Positions 17,824-26,028 of a DNA stretch of 64,000 nucleotides are shown here, one piece after another. This DNA comes from Sphingopyxis sp. PAMC25046. GTDB taxonomy: Bacteria; Pseudomonadota; Alphaproteobacteria; Sphingomonadales; Sphingomonadaceae. Made by a program: the position numbers and the translations under genes. Under the pieces are notes generated by a model that did not search any database, was not told where the DNA came from, and saw only the letters and a program-made list of their open reading frames with translations. The stretch lies in the NCBI RefSeq assembly GCF_004795895.1, contig NZ_CP039250.1, positions 124,001-188,000 of the forward strand, read 5' to 3'. How positions within the stretch are numbered: position 1 is the stretch's first letter; every line of letters starts with the position of its first letter.

Positions 17824-20625
17824 ATGGCTATTCATGCAATGCGGAGCGTTCGCGCTTTGACCCGGCTGGCGTGCGGCGCATCGCTGGCCGCGCTGACGAT
17901 CTCGCCCGTCTGGGCGCAAGAGGCCGCGCCCGCCGCCGAAGGCGTCGCGACCGAGGACGAGATTATCGTCACCGGCTTTCGCGCCTCGCTCGACAAGGCG
18001 CTCGACCAGAAGCGCGATTCGATCTCCGCGGTCGATGTCATCGTCGCAGAGGATATCGCGAAATTCCCCGACCAGAATCTCGCCGAGTCGCTCCAGCGCA
18101 TCCCGGGCATCTCGATCCAGCGCGACGCCGGCGAGGGCCGCGCGATCACCGTCCGCGGGCTCGGTGCGCAATTCACCCGCGTCCGCCTCAACGGCATGGA
18201 AACGATCGCGACCTCGACCGACGGTGCCTCGGCGAACCGCGACCGCGCGTTCGACTTCAACGTTTTCGCGTCCGAACTGTTCACCTCGCTCGTCGTCCAC
18301 AAGACGGCGTCGGCCTCGCTCGACGAAGGTTCGCTCGGCGCCGTGGTCGACCTCAACACCGGCAATCCGCTGGGCGGCAAGGAAGGGCTGACGCTCGTCG
18401 CCTCGGCGCAGGCGCGCTACAACGACCTGACCAAGGATGTCGATCCGCGCCTCGCGGGCCTCATCGCCTGGACCAACGCCGATCGCACCTTCGGGGTGTC
18501 GGCGTCGGTCGCCTGGTCGGACTATGGCACCGACGAGCTGGGCAACAACACGGTGCGCTGGGCGCAGGCGCCGTTCCGCAGCGTCGATGGCGTGACCTGC
18601 CTCTCGGGCTCGAACTTCGTCGCCAATCCCTCGGACGGCTGCATCGAGGTCGCCGAAGCCTTTCACCCGCGCATCCCGCGTTACGGCCTCGTCCACCATG
18701 ATCGCTCGCGGCTCGGCGCGACCGCCTCGATCCAGTTCGAACCGAGCGAGAATACCAAGATTTCGATCGACGGCCTCTATTCGCGGTTCAAGGAGACGCG
18801 CGACGAATATTGGGGCGAAGTGCTGCTGCGCAGCAACGAACGGTCGATCGACCTGTCGAATTACACGATCGACTCGAACAATAATCTGATCGCCGCCGAC
18901 CTCGACAATGTCTATGTCCGCACCGAACGTTATTCGCGCCAGAGCGAGACCGAATTCTACCAGCTTTCGGGCCGCGTCGAACAACGGCTGACCGATACGC
19001 TGGGCGTGAAGCTGATCGCGGGCTTTTCCAAGTCGCAGGCCGATATTCCCATCGAAACGACGCTTGCCTTCGACGATCGCGATGCGACCGGATATCGCTT
19101 CGATTACACCAATATGAAATATCCGGTGCTCAGCTTCGGCCCCGGAATCGAGGATCCGACATCGTTCGAACTCGCCGAATTCCGCGATCGCCCCTCGTAT
19201 CAGACGAACAAGTTCAAGACCTTTGCTGCCGATTTCGATTGGGAGGTTGCCGACCGGTTCAAGCTGCTCGGGGGCGGCTTCTATCGCCAGTTCGATTTCG
19301 ATACCGTCCAGTTCAGCCGCGACAGCACCTATTGCGCGGCCTTTACCTGCGCGCCCGGCACCAACGGGCTGCCGGTCACGTCGGACATCGCCGACATCTT
19401 CAACCTCGGCGATGCGGGCCAGCCCGCGGGGAACACCAACGCCTGGGTCGTGCCGGATCTCGATGCCGGCACCGCGCTGATCGATCTTTATAATCGCCCC
19501 GCCATACTCCAGGAGGGGCAGCAACGCGCGGTCACCGAAAAAACCTATGGCGGCTGGTTCATGGCCGAGTTCGAGACCGACCTGCTGGGGATGCGCCTGA
19601 CCGGTAATGCCGGGGTGCGCTATGCCAAGACCGATCAGTCATCGTCGGGCTTTGCCAGTGGCACGTTCGTCACGGTCGATCGGACCTATGACGACTGGTT
19701 GCCCTCGTTCAACCTCAACCTGCACCCGACCGAAACGCTGATCCTGCGCGGCGCGATCGCGAAAGTGATCACCCGTCCGACGCTGGGCAGCCTGTCGCCG
19801 GGCGGCACGGTCGACCAGTTCAACTTCCGTATCACTTCGGGCAATCCGTTCCTCGATCCCTATCGGGCGACCACCTTCGACCTTGCGGCCGAGTGGTATT
19901 TCGCTCCCGGCGCCATCGCGTCGGTCGCGCTGTTCGCCAAGGACATCGAAAGCTTCCCGATTTCGACCTCGCTCCAGGGTACCTATGCTTCGAGCGGCTT
20001 GCCGCTGTCGCTGTTGACGCCCGGAACGCCGGCCTATGTCGCCGTCGTCGACGGCGACGACCCGAACCGCCAGTTCGAATTCCGCACCACGGGCAACGGC
20101 CCCGGCGCCAATCTGAAGGGTGTCGAACTATCGTTGCAGCTGCCCTTCTCGGTCTTTTCGGATTCGCTTCGTCACTTCGGCGTGCTCGGCAATGCGACCT
20201 TCGTGAAAAGCGACGTCGATTATACGGTTGCCGGGCCATTGGCCTATAATCCGGTCACCAACCGTCTCGAGTCACAGCCCGCCGAAACCTACACCCAGCC
20301 GCTGCTCGGGCTCGCAAAGCGGGCATGGAACGCCACCGTCTATTATGACGACGGCAAATTCTCGATCCGCACATCGGCGGCGTGGCGCAGCGGCTACAAC
20401 GACAGCACCAGCGGCAACAATAATATCTTCGAAGGCTATGGCAGCTCGTTCAACGTCGACGCCTCGATCCGCTATCAGCTGACCGAACAGATCGAATTGT
20501 CGGTCGAGGGCACCAACCTGACCGACGATTATCGCTATCGCTTCAACGATATTTTCGCCGAGCGCAATTACGAGAATAATCATTACGGCCGGACCTTCCT
20601 GTTCGGCGCGCGCGTCAAGATCTGA
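17824..20625 (+). CDS. TonB-dependent outer-membrane receptor (carbohydrate type), receptor 2
   Basis: 933 residues from the ATG at 17824, with GGGAGG 6 bases before it; the leader arrangement is almost the same as in receptor 1 (both begin ATGGCTATTCA). Signal peptide LACGASLAALTISPVWAQ, TonB-box-like DEIIVTGFRASLDKAL, plug (FPDQNLAESLQRIPGISIQR, then VRGLGAQFTRVRLNGME) and a barrel ending RTFLFGARVKI. It belongs to the TonB-Xanth-Caul group of sugar receptors. The open frame reaches upstream across the operators, but that part is not protein-like. It probably imports pectin or arabinan oligosaccharides, given the GH43 gene next to it. Confidence 0.93.
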   Translation: MAIHAMRSVRALTRLACGASLAALTISPVWAQEAAPAAEGVATEDEIIVTGFRASLDKALDQKRDSISAVDVIVAEDIAKFPDQNLAESLQRIPGISIQRDAGEGRAITVRGLGAQFTRVRLNGMETIATSTDGASANRDRAFDFNVFASELFTSLVVHKTASASLDEGSLGAVVDLNTGNPLGGKEGLTLVASAQARYNDLTKDVDPRLAGLIAWTNADRTFGVSASVAWSDYGTDELGNNTVRWAQAPFRSVDGVTCLSGSNFVANPSDGCIEVAEAFHPRIPRYGLVHHDRSRLGATASIQFEPSENTKISIDGLYSRFKETRDEYWGEVLLRSNERSIDLSNYTIDSNNNLIAADLDNVYVRTERYSRQSETEFYQLSGRVEQRLTDTLGVKLIAGFSKSQADIPIETTLAFDDRDATGYRFDYTNMKYPVLSFGPGIEDPTSFELAEFRDRPSYQTNKFKTFAADFDWEVADRFKLLGGGFYRQFDFDTVQFSRDSTYCAAFTCAPGTNGLPVTSDIADIFNLGDAGQPAGNTNAWVVPDLDAGTALIDLYNRPAILQEGQQRAVTEKTYGGWFMAEFETDLLGMRLTGNAGVRYAKTDQSSSGFASGTFVTVDRTYDDWLPSFNLNLHPTETLILRGAIAKVITRPTLGSLSPGGTVDQFNFRITSGNPFLDPYRATTFDLAAEWYFAPGAIASVALFAKDIESFPISTSLQGTYASSGLPLSLLTPGTPAYVAVVDGDDPNRQFEFRTTGNGPGANLKGVELSLQLPFSVFSDSLRHFGVLGNATFVKSDVDYTVAGPLAYNPVTNRLESQPAETYTQPLLGLAKRAWNATVYYDDGKFSIRTSAAWRSGYNDSTSGNNNIFEGYGSSFNVDASIRYQLTEQIELSVEGTNLTDDYRYRFNDIFAERNYENNHYGRTFLFGARVKI

Positions 20626-20647
20626 CGCAAAAGGGTTCGTCCCGGTG

Positions 20648-20687
20648 AGGCCCGGTTTCCATTTCGGGGACCGGGCCTTTCTTTTTT
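20648..20687 (+). terminator. Intrinsic terminator between TonB receptor 2 and the GH43 gene
   Basis: A perfect 9-base-pair stem (AGGCCCGGT at 20648-20656, ACCGGGCCT at 20670-20678) followed by TTTCTTTTTT. It ends the receptor transcript but stands only about 10 bases before the GH43 start, and the GH43 ribosome binding site AGGAGG begins right after the T-run. GH43 expression must therefore come from read-through or regulated attenuation. Confidence 0.85.
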
Positions 20688-20699
20688 CAGGAGGAAAAT

Positions 20700-22307
20700 G
20701 TGACCGATCGCCGCGACATGCTGAAACTGGCCGGTGCGGGGCTGTTGGGTGGCCTCGGTGCCCCTTCCGCCTTCGCAATGGCGCCGGCGCCACGCGTTTC
20801 GCCCGGTCCGGCGCCCGCGTGGGCCGCGGGGTTCGACGGCCAGCGCAAGGCCGACCTCGGCGACGGGCGCTTCCTCAACCCGATCATGGCCGGCGACCAT
20901 CCCGACCCGTCGATCCTGAAGGACGGCGCCGACTATTATATGACCTTCTCGACCTTCGACTCCTATCCGGGGCTGGTCATCTGGCATTCGCGCGACCTGG
21001 TGAACTGGCGCCCGGTCGGGCCCGCGCTGACGAAGAATATCGGGTCGGTGTGGGCGCCCGAGTTGGTGAAGCACAAGGGCCGCTATTATCTTTATATTCC
21101 CACGAAAGGCCCGAACACGAGCTGGGTGATCTGGGCCGACCGGATCGAGGGGCCGTGGAGCGACCCCGTCGATCTCAATCTGCCGAACCATATCGACCCC
21201 GGTCATGCGGTCGGCGAGGACGGGTCGCGCTGGCTGTTCCTGTCGGGGGGCGACCGCGTGCGCCTGTCCGACGACGGCCTCGAACGTGTCGGCGAGCCCG
21301 AGCATGTCTATGACCCGTGGCGCTATCCGTCCGACTGGGTCGTCGAAGGCTTCGCGCCCGAAGGGCCGAAGATCACGCGCCACGGCGACTATTATTATAT
21401 GATCACCGCGGTCGGCGGCACGGCGGGTCCGCCGACGGGGCATATGGTGATCGCCGCGCGTTCGAAATCGATCCACGGGCCGTGGGAGAATTGCCCCGCC
21501 AACCCCCTCGTCCACACCAGGTCGGCCGCCGAAAAATGGTGGTCGCGCGGCCATGCGACGCTGGTCGAAGGGCCAGCGGGCGACTGGTGGAGCGTCTATC
21601 ATGGCTATGAAAATGGCTATTGGACGCTCGGGCGGCAGGCCTTGCTCGATCCCGTCGAGTGGACCGACGACGGCTGGTTCCGCATGAAAGGCGGCGACCT
21701 GTCGCAGCCGATCGCGAAACCGAAGGGCGGCACGGTCGCCGGGCCGCACGGCATGGCGCTTTCGGACGATTTCGCGACGCTTGCGCTCGGCGCGAAATGG
21801 AATTTCTTCAAGCCCGCCGCTGACGAAAGCAGCCGTGCACGCGTCGAGGATGGCGCGCTGGTCCTAGCAGGGCGCGGCAAGGCGCCGGTCGACTCCTCAC
21901 CCTTGCTCCTGATTGCGGGGGACCAGGCCTACCGCTTCGAATGCGATATCGAGATCGCGCCGGGCGGCACCGCAGGGCTGATCCTCTTTTACGACAATAG
22001 GCTCTATTGCGGGCTCGGCTTTGATGGCGACCGCTTCGTCACGCATCAATATGGGATCGAGCGCGCGAGGCCCGCCAACCCGCATGGATCGAGGATGCGG
22101 ATGCGTGTCACCAATGACCGTCATATCGTCACCTATGACACGAGTGGCGACGGCGGGAAGACATGGGTTCGCTTCGACCGCGGCATGGAGGTGTCGGGAT
22201 ACCACCATAATGTGCGCGGGGGTTTCCTGATGCTGCGCCCCGGCCTTTATTCGGCGGGTACGGGCGAGGCGCGTTTCCGGAGCTTCACCTTCGAGGCGCT
22301 GGACTAA
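20700..22307 (+). CDS. Exported glycoside hydrolase family 43 (xylosidase/arabinofuranosidase type)
   Basis: 535 residues with a GTG start, AGGAGG 5 bases upstream. Signal TDRRDMLKLAGAGLLGGLGA is twin-arginine-like. The five-bladed propeller shows the three GH43 acids: Asp in GDHPDPSILKDG, Asp in NHIDPGHAVGE and Glu in DWVVEGFAPEG. The C-terminal about 190 residues (from GMALSDDFATLALGAKWNFF) form a beta-sandwich of the concanavalin/DUF1349 type seen in many GH43 proteins. It probably removes arabinose or xylose side chains from pectin-linked glycans. It overlaps the convergent uxaA stop by 4 bases. Confidence 0.9.
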   Translation: MTDRRDMLKLAGAGLLGGLGAPSAFAMAPAPRVSPGPAPAWAAGFDGQRKADLGDGRFLNPIMAGDHPDPSILKDGADYYMTFSTFDSYPGLVIWHSRDLVNWRPVGPALTKNIGSVWAPELVKHKGRYYLYIPTKGPNTSWVIWADRIEGPWSDPVDLNLPNHIDPGHAVGEDGSRWLFLSGGDRVRLSDDGLERVGEPEHVYDPWRYPSDWVVEGFAPEGPKITRHGDYYYMITAVGGTAGPPTGHMVIAARSKSIHGPWENCPANPLVHTRSAAEKWWSRGHATLVEGPAGDWWSVYHGYENGYWTLGRQALLDPVEWTDDGWFRMKGGDLSQPIAKPKGGTVAGPHGMALSDDFATLALGAKWNFFKPAADESSRARVEDGALVLAGRGKAPVDSSPLLLIAGDQAYRFECDIEIAPGGTAGLILFYDNRLYCGLGFDGDRFVTHQYGIERARPANPHGSRMRMRVTNDRHIVTYDTSGDGGKTWVRFDRGMEVSGYHHNVRGGFLMLRPGLYSAGTGEARFRSFTFEALD

Positions 22308-23803
22308 AGCGTCACGCCCGATTTCCAGATCGCGATGTCGCGTTCCTCATTTGCCTCGGCCTTGGTCGGCGTGCCCGACGCGGTGGCGGTGATCAGGTCG
22401 AGCAGCACGTCGGCGGCATGATCGAAACCGGCGCCGAGAACCTGCCCGGCGTCGAAGTCGATCCAGCCCGCCTTGCGCTGGGCCAGCGCGCTGTTCGATG
22501 CGATCTTCAGCGTCGGCGCCGGAAAGCCGAGCGGGGTGCCGCGGCCGGTGGTGAACAGGATGATCGTCGCGCCCGCCGCGGTCAGCGCGGTCGACGACAC
22601 CGCGTCGTTACCGGGCGCCTCAAGCAGGGTCAGGCCCGGAAGTGCCGCCTCGCCGCCATAGCGCCGGACATCGACGAGCGGCACCTTGCCGCCCTTTTGC
22701 ACCGCGCCCAATGACTTTTCCTCGAGCGTCGTGATCCCGCCCGCGATGTTCCCGGGCGACGGGTTCTCGCTCACCGGCTCGCCGTGGCCGATGAAATATT
22801 GCTTGAAATCGCGAACGAGCGCGACCGTATCGTCGAACACCGCGCGCGATATGGCACGGTCCATCAAAAGCTGTTCGGCGCCGAAAATTTCGGGTATTTC
22901 GGTCAGCACCACCTTGCCGCCCGCCGCCGCGACCGCATCGGCCATGCGCCCGACGAGCGGGTTGGCGGTAAGGCCCGACAGACCGTCCGAGCCGCCGCAT
23001 TTGACCCCGAGCACCAGTTTCGCCAGCGGCATGTCGGTGCGCGGCGTATCGGCGCATTCCGCCACCAGCTCATCGACCAGCGCGAGGCAGACGGCCTCGT
23101 CATCCTCGACCGCCTGCGCCGAGAGCGTGCGGATATGCGCGCGGCGTTCGGCAGGAATGCTATCGAGCAGCGCGCCAAGCTGGTTGCTTTCGCACCCGAG
23201 GCCGACGATCAGCACGCCGCCCGCATTGGGGTGCTGCGCGAGCGCGGCGAGGAGCGCGCGCGTATGACCGAGGTCGTCGCCGAGCTGCGAGCAACCGAAC
23301 GGGTGCTTGAACGCATGGATGCCGTCGACACGACCGGCATGGCGCTCGCCCGCGATCCGCGCGACGCGCGCGGCGAGATTGCCGACGCAGCCGACGGTCG
23401 GCAGGATCCAGATCTCGTTGCGCGTCCCGACGCGGCCGTCGGCGCGGACATAGCCGCGAAAGCTTCGCGCGGGCTGCCCCTCCGGCCTGGCGCCGGATTC
23501 GGCCGGGGCGGAATAGCGATAATCGCCATCGCCGGTGAGCGCGGTCGCCAGATTATGGCTGTGGACATGGTCGCCGGGCGCGATGTCGGCGGTCGCGATG
23601 CCGATCGGGGAACCATATTTGACCACCGGCGCGCCGCGCGCGATCGGTGCGATCGCGATTTTGTGCCCGCGTTCGACGGCGACCGATGCGCGAGGGCCGC
23701 TATCGCCGAAGGGCGCCACGCCCGCAGCGATATCGGCAATCGCGGTCGCGACATTGTCCGCGTTATGAACGCGGATCACACGGATTTTGCCGACGCCGGT
23801 CAT
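22304..23803 (-). CDS. uxaA: Altronate dehydratase, UxaA family (EC 4.2.1.7)
   Basis: 499 residues, the full-length UxaA form: an N-terminal SAF domain (about residues 8-95, with APGDHVHSHNLAT) joined to the large UxaA domain (GYVRADGRVGTRNEIWILPTVGCVGN; GIHAFKHPFGCSQLGDDLG; KCGGSDGLSGLTANPLVG). Conserved cysteines (VGCV, FGCSQ, GLGCES, KCGG) fit a metal-dependent dehydratase. It turns D-altronate into 2-keto-3-deoxygluconate, the KdgK substrate. It is divergent from the hydratase-exuT-uxaC-reductase unit and shares a 100-base regulatory gap with it. Confidence 0.93.
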   Translation of the reverse strand: MTGVGKIRVIRVHNADNVATAIADIAAGVAPFGDSGPRASVAVERGHKIAIAPIARGAPVVKYGSPIGIATADIAPGDHVHSHNLATALTGDGDYRYSAPAESGARPEGQPARSFRGYVRADGRVGTRNEIWILPTVGCVGNLAARVARIAGERHAGRVDGIHAFKHPFGCSQLGDDLGHTRALLAALAQHPNAGGVLIVGLGCESNQLGALLDSIPAERRAHIRTLSAQAVEDDEAVCLALVDELVAECADTPRTDMPLAKLVLGVKCGGSDGLSGLTANPLVGRMADAVAAAGGKVVLTEIPEIFGAEQLLMDRAISRAVFDDTVALVRDFKQYFIGHGEPVSENPSPGNIAGGITTLEEKSLGAVQKGGKVPLVDVRRYGGEAALPGLTLLEAPGNDAVSSTALTAAGATIILFTTGRGTPLGFPAPTLKIASNSALAQRKAGWIDFDAGQVLGAGFDHAADVLLDLITATASGTPTKAEANEERDIAIWKSGVTL

Positions 23804-23834
23804 CGTCGCCCGGCACCCGAAAGGACGAAGCTAT

Positions 23835-23843
23835 TTGTCATAC
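23835..23843 (+). promoter_or_regulatory. TTGTCATAC motif (third copy), candidate GntR/FCD operator
   Basis: The same nonamer as the tandem pair before TonB receptor 1 (4749, 4769). It lies 31 bases upstream of the uxaA start codon on the other strand. It supports a second regulator shared by these promoters, whose gene is not in the window. Confidence 0.4.
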
Positions 23844-23862
23844 ATCCGATATTCGCTTGCCT

Positions 23863-23876
23863 TTGACACCGGTGTC
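23863..23876 (+). promoter_or_regulatory. LacI-type operator in the uxaA/hydratase divergent gap
   Basis: GACACCGGTGTC (23865-23876) is a perfect 12-base palindrome and the most symmetric of the five operators. The left part overlaps TTGACA (23863-23868), a -35 for the hydratase-exuT-uxaC-reductase unit, just as at kduI. One site could control both directions. Confidence 0.65.
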
Positions 23877-23903
23877 TCTTACACCGCATCGCGGAAGAGG
23901 GAA

Positions 23904-24695
23904 ATGAGAAAGATGCTGGCGACAAGCGACCAAGAGAATATAGCGCGAGCCCTGATCGACGCGCGTGCGCGAAAGACACCGCTTACCGCCTATCCGGGCG
24001 CGATGCCGCAGACGATGGCCGAGGCTTATGCGATCCAGGACAGCGCGATCGCGCTCGACGGTCGCCGCATTGGCGGCTGGAAGGTCGGACGAATCGCGCC
24101 CGAACTCGTCGACCGCTATGGCGGCAACCGCCTGACCGGCCCGATCTTCGCCGACGAAATCGTGGGTGCCGCCGAACAGCCGGCGATGCCTATCTATGCC
24201 GACGGATTCGCCGCGGCCGAGGCGGAGGTGCTGCTTTGTTTCGGCGACGTCGGCACGCGCGATTATGATATCGACAGCGTGAAGAGCTGCATTGCCGACG
24301 TCCGCACGGGCATCGAGATCGCGAGTTCGCCCTTTCCCGAAATCAACCGCCACGGCCCCGCGGTCACCGCGTCGGACTATGGCAACAACAAGGGGCTGAT
24401 CCTCGGCCCGTCGATCGCCGACTGGGAGGACGCCGACCTCATCCGTATGCCGGTCGAAATGGCGATCGACGGCGAAACCGTCGGCACCGCGACGATGGAG
24501 GCCATGCTCGACGGTCCCTTCGGCTCGGCGTTGTTCCTGATTGGCATCCTGCGCGCGCGCGGCATAGCTATTCCACCCGGGACATGGGTGTCCGCGGGTG
24601 CGATCACCGGTATCCATGAAATTCGGCCGGGCCAGCGTGCCGAAGCAATCTTCGACGGAAAAATCCGCGTCGGCTGCTCGATCAGAAGCTTTTAG
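23904..24695 (+). CDS. Fumarylacetoacetase-fold hydratase, 2-keto-4-pentenoate hydratase (MhpD) type
   Basis: About 263 residues. It resembles the MhpD/2-oxopent-4-enoate hydratase and decarboxylase group: ARALIDARARKTPLTAYPGA, AEAYAIQDSAIALDGRRIGGWKVGR, LTGPIFADE, the acidic metal-binding stretch AAAEAEVLLCFG, then TGIEIASSPFPEIN and VTASDYGNNKGLILGP. Members act on short 2-keto acids. As first gene of the uronate unit it may process a 2-keto-3-deoxy acid, but no standard isomerase-pathway step needs it. Start ATG 23904 (GAGG close by) or 23913; the frame stays open further upstream through the operator, which is not coding. Confidence 0.8.
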   Translation: MRKMLATSDQENIARALIDARARKTPLTAYPGAMPQTMAEAYAIQDSAIALDGRRIGGWKVGRIAPELVDRYGGNRLTGPIFADEIVGAAEQPAMPIYADGFAAAEAEVLLCFGDVGTRDYDIDSVKSCIADVRTGIEIASSPFPEINRHGPAVTASDYGNNKGLILGPSIADWEDADLIRMPVEMAIDGETVGTATMEAMLDGPFGSALFLIGILRARGIAIPPGTWVSAGAITGIHEIRPGQRAEAIFDGKIRVGCSIRSF

Positions 24696-24716
24696 AGCAG
24701 ATAACAGGAGAGGATT

Positions 24717-26024
24717 ATGGCACAGGCATTCGCGGACGGAGGGACGGCGGCGCCGGTGCCTCGGTCGGGGCGTTACCGCTGGCTGATCGTCGGGGTGTTG
24801 TTCGCCGCGACGACGGTCAATTATATCGACCGCACCATGCTCGGGCTGCTCGCGCCAACCCTCGGCGACGAGCTCAAGTGGACCGAGAACGACTATGGCA
24901 ATATCGTCACCGCCTTCCAGTTCGCCTATGCGCTGGGCTTTCTCCTCATGGGGTGGCTGATCGACCGCTTCGGACCCAAGATCGGCTATGCGATCGCGAT
25001 CTCGATCTGGACCGTTGGCCATGTCGCGCATGGTTTCGCCTCATCGGTCGTCTCCTTCATGCTCGCGCGCATCATCCTCGGCGTCGGCGAGGCGGGGCAT
25101 TTTCCCTCGGTCGTCCGCGCATCGAGCGAATGGTTCCCGCAAAAGGAACGCTCCTATGCGATCGGCTGGGTCAACAGCGCGACGACGATCGGCGTCATCC
25201 TGACCGCGCCGACGGTGGCCTTGTTCATGCGCGTGCTCGGCTTCGACTGGCGCGAAACCTTTATCTACACCGGCGCCTTCGGCGCCCTGCTGCTGATCCT
25301 CTGGCTCTGGCTCTACAGCAATCCGCGCGAGAGCGGAAAGGTCAGCGAGGCCGAACTCGCATGGATCGAACATGACCCGCCCGAAAAGGTCGAGCGGCTC
25401 GGCTGGGGCGCCATCGTCACCAAGCGCGAGGCGTGGGCGTTCGCGGCCGCCAAATTCCTGACCGACCCGGTGTGGTTCCTGATGCTCTTCTGGCTGCCCA
25501 AATATTTCAGCACCACCTACGACGTCGATCTGAAGATCGTGCTGTTGCCGATGATCATCATGTATCTGCTCTCCGACGCCGGCAGCATTCTCGGCGGCTG
25601 GGTGTCATCGAAGCTGATCCAGTCGGGCCACAGCGTCAATTTCGCGCGCAAGGTCACGATGATCGGAGCCGGCCTTTGCGTGCTGCCGCTGCTGTTCGTC
25701 ACCGCGCTCGACAATATGTGGCTCGCGGTCGTGCTGATCGGCATCGCGCTCGCGGGACATCAGGCCTTTTCGTCGACGATTCTCTCGATCCCGCCCGACA
25801 TGTTCCCCAAACGCGCGGTCGGATCGGTGATCGGGCTCGGTGGCTTCATGGGCGGCGTCGGCGGCATGATCATGGCGAAATCGACCGGGCTCGTGCTCGA
25901 CGCGACGGGGGGCAATTACACGCTCATCTTCGCCGCCTGCACGACCGTCTATTTCCTCGCTGTGCTCGCGGTCCATATCCTGAGTCCGCGCCTTGCGCCG
26001 GTCAGCGTAGAAAGCGCAAAATAA
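24717..26024 (+). CDS. exuT: Hexuronate transporter, MFS (ExuT/anion:cation symporter family)
   Basis: 435 residues with 12 predicted membrane segments. Family markers: TTVNYIDRTMLGLLAPTLGDEL in TM1, the loop motif GWLIDRFGPKIG between TM2 and TM3, ARIILGVGEAGHFPSVVRA in TM4 and KFLTDPVWFLMLFWLPKYF in TM7. This is the ACS/ExuT pattern for galacturonate and glucuronate uptake across the inner membrane. AGGAGAGG precedes the start by 3 bases. It lies between the hydratase and uxaC in one unit, directly supporting hexuronate as substrate. Confidence 0.9.
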   Translation: MAQAFADGGTAAPVPRSGRYRWLIVGVLFAATTVNYIDRTMLGLLAPTLGDELKWTENDYGNIVTAFQFAYALGFLLMGWLIDRFGPKIGYAIAISIWTVGHVAHGFASSVVSFMLARIILGVGEAGHFPSVVRASSEWFPQKERSYAIGWVNSATTIGVILTAPTVALFMRVLGFDWRETFIYTGAFGALLLILWLWLYSNPRESGKVSEAELAWIEHDPPEKVERLGWGAIVTKREAWAFAAAKFLTDPVWFLMLFWLPKYFSTTYDVDLKIVLLPMIIMYLLSDAGSILGGWVSSKLIQSGHSVNFARKVTMIGAGLCVLPLLFVTALDNMWLAVVLIGIALAGHQAFSSTILSIPPDMFPKRAVGSVIGLGGFMGGVGGMIMAKSTGLVLDATGGNYTLIFAACTTVYFLAVLAVHILSPRLAPVSVESAK

Positions 26025-26028
26025 CGCC

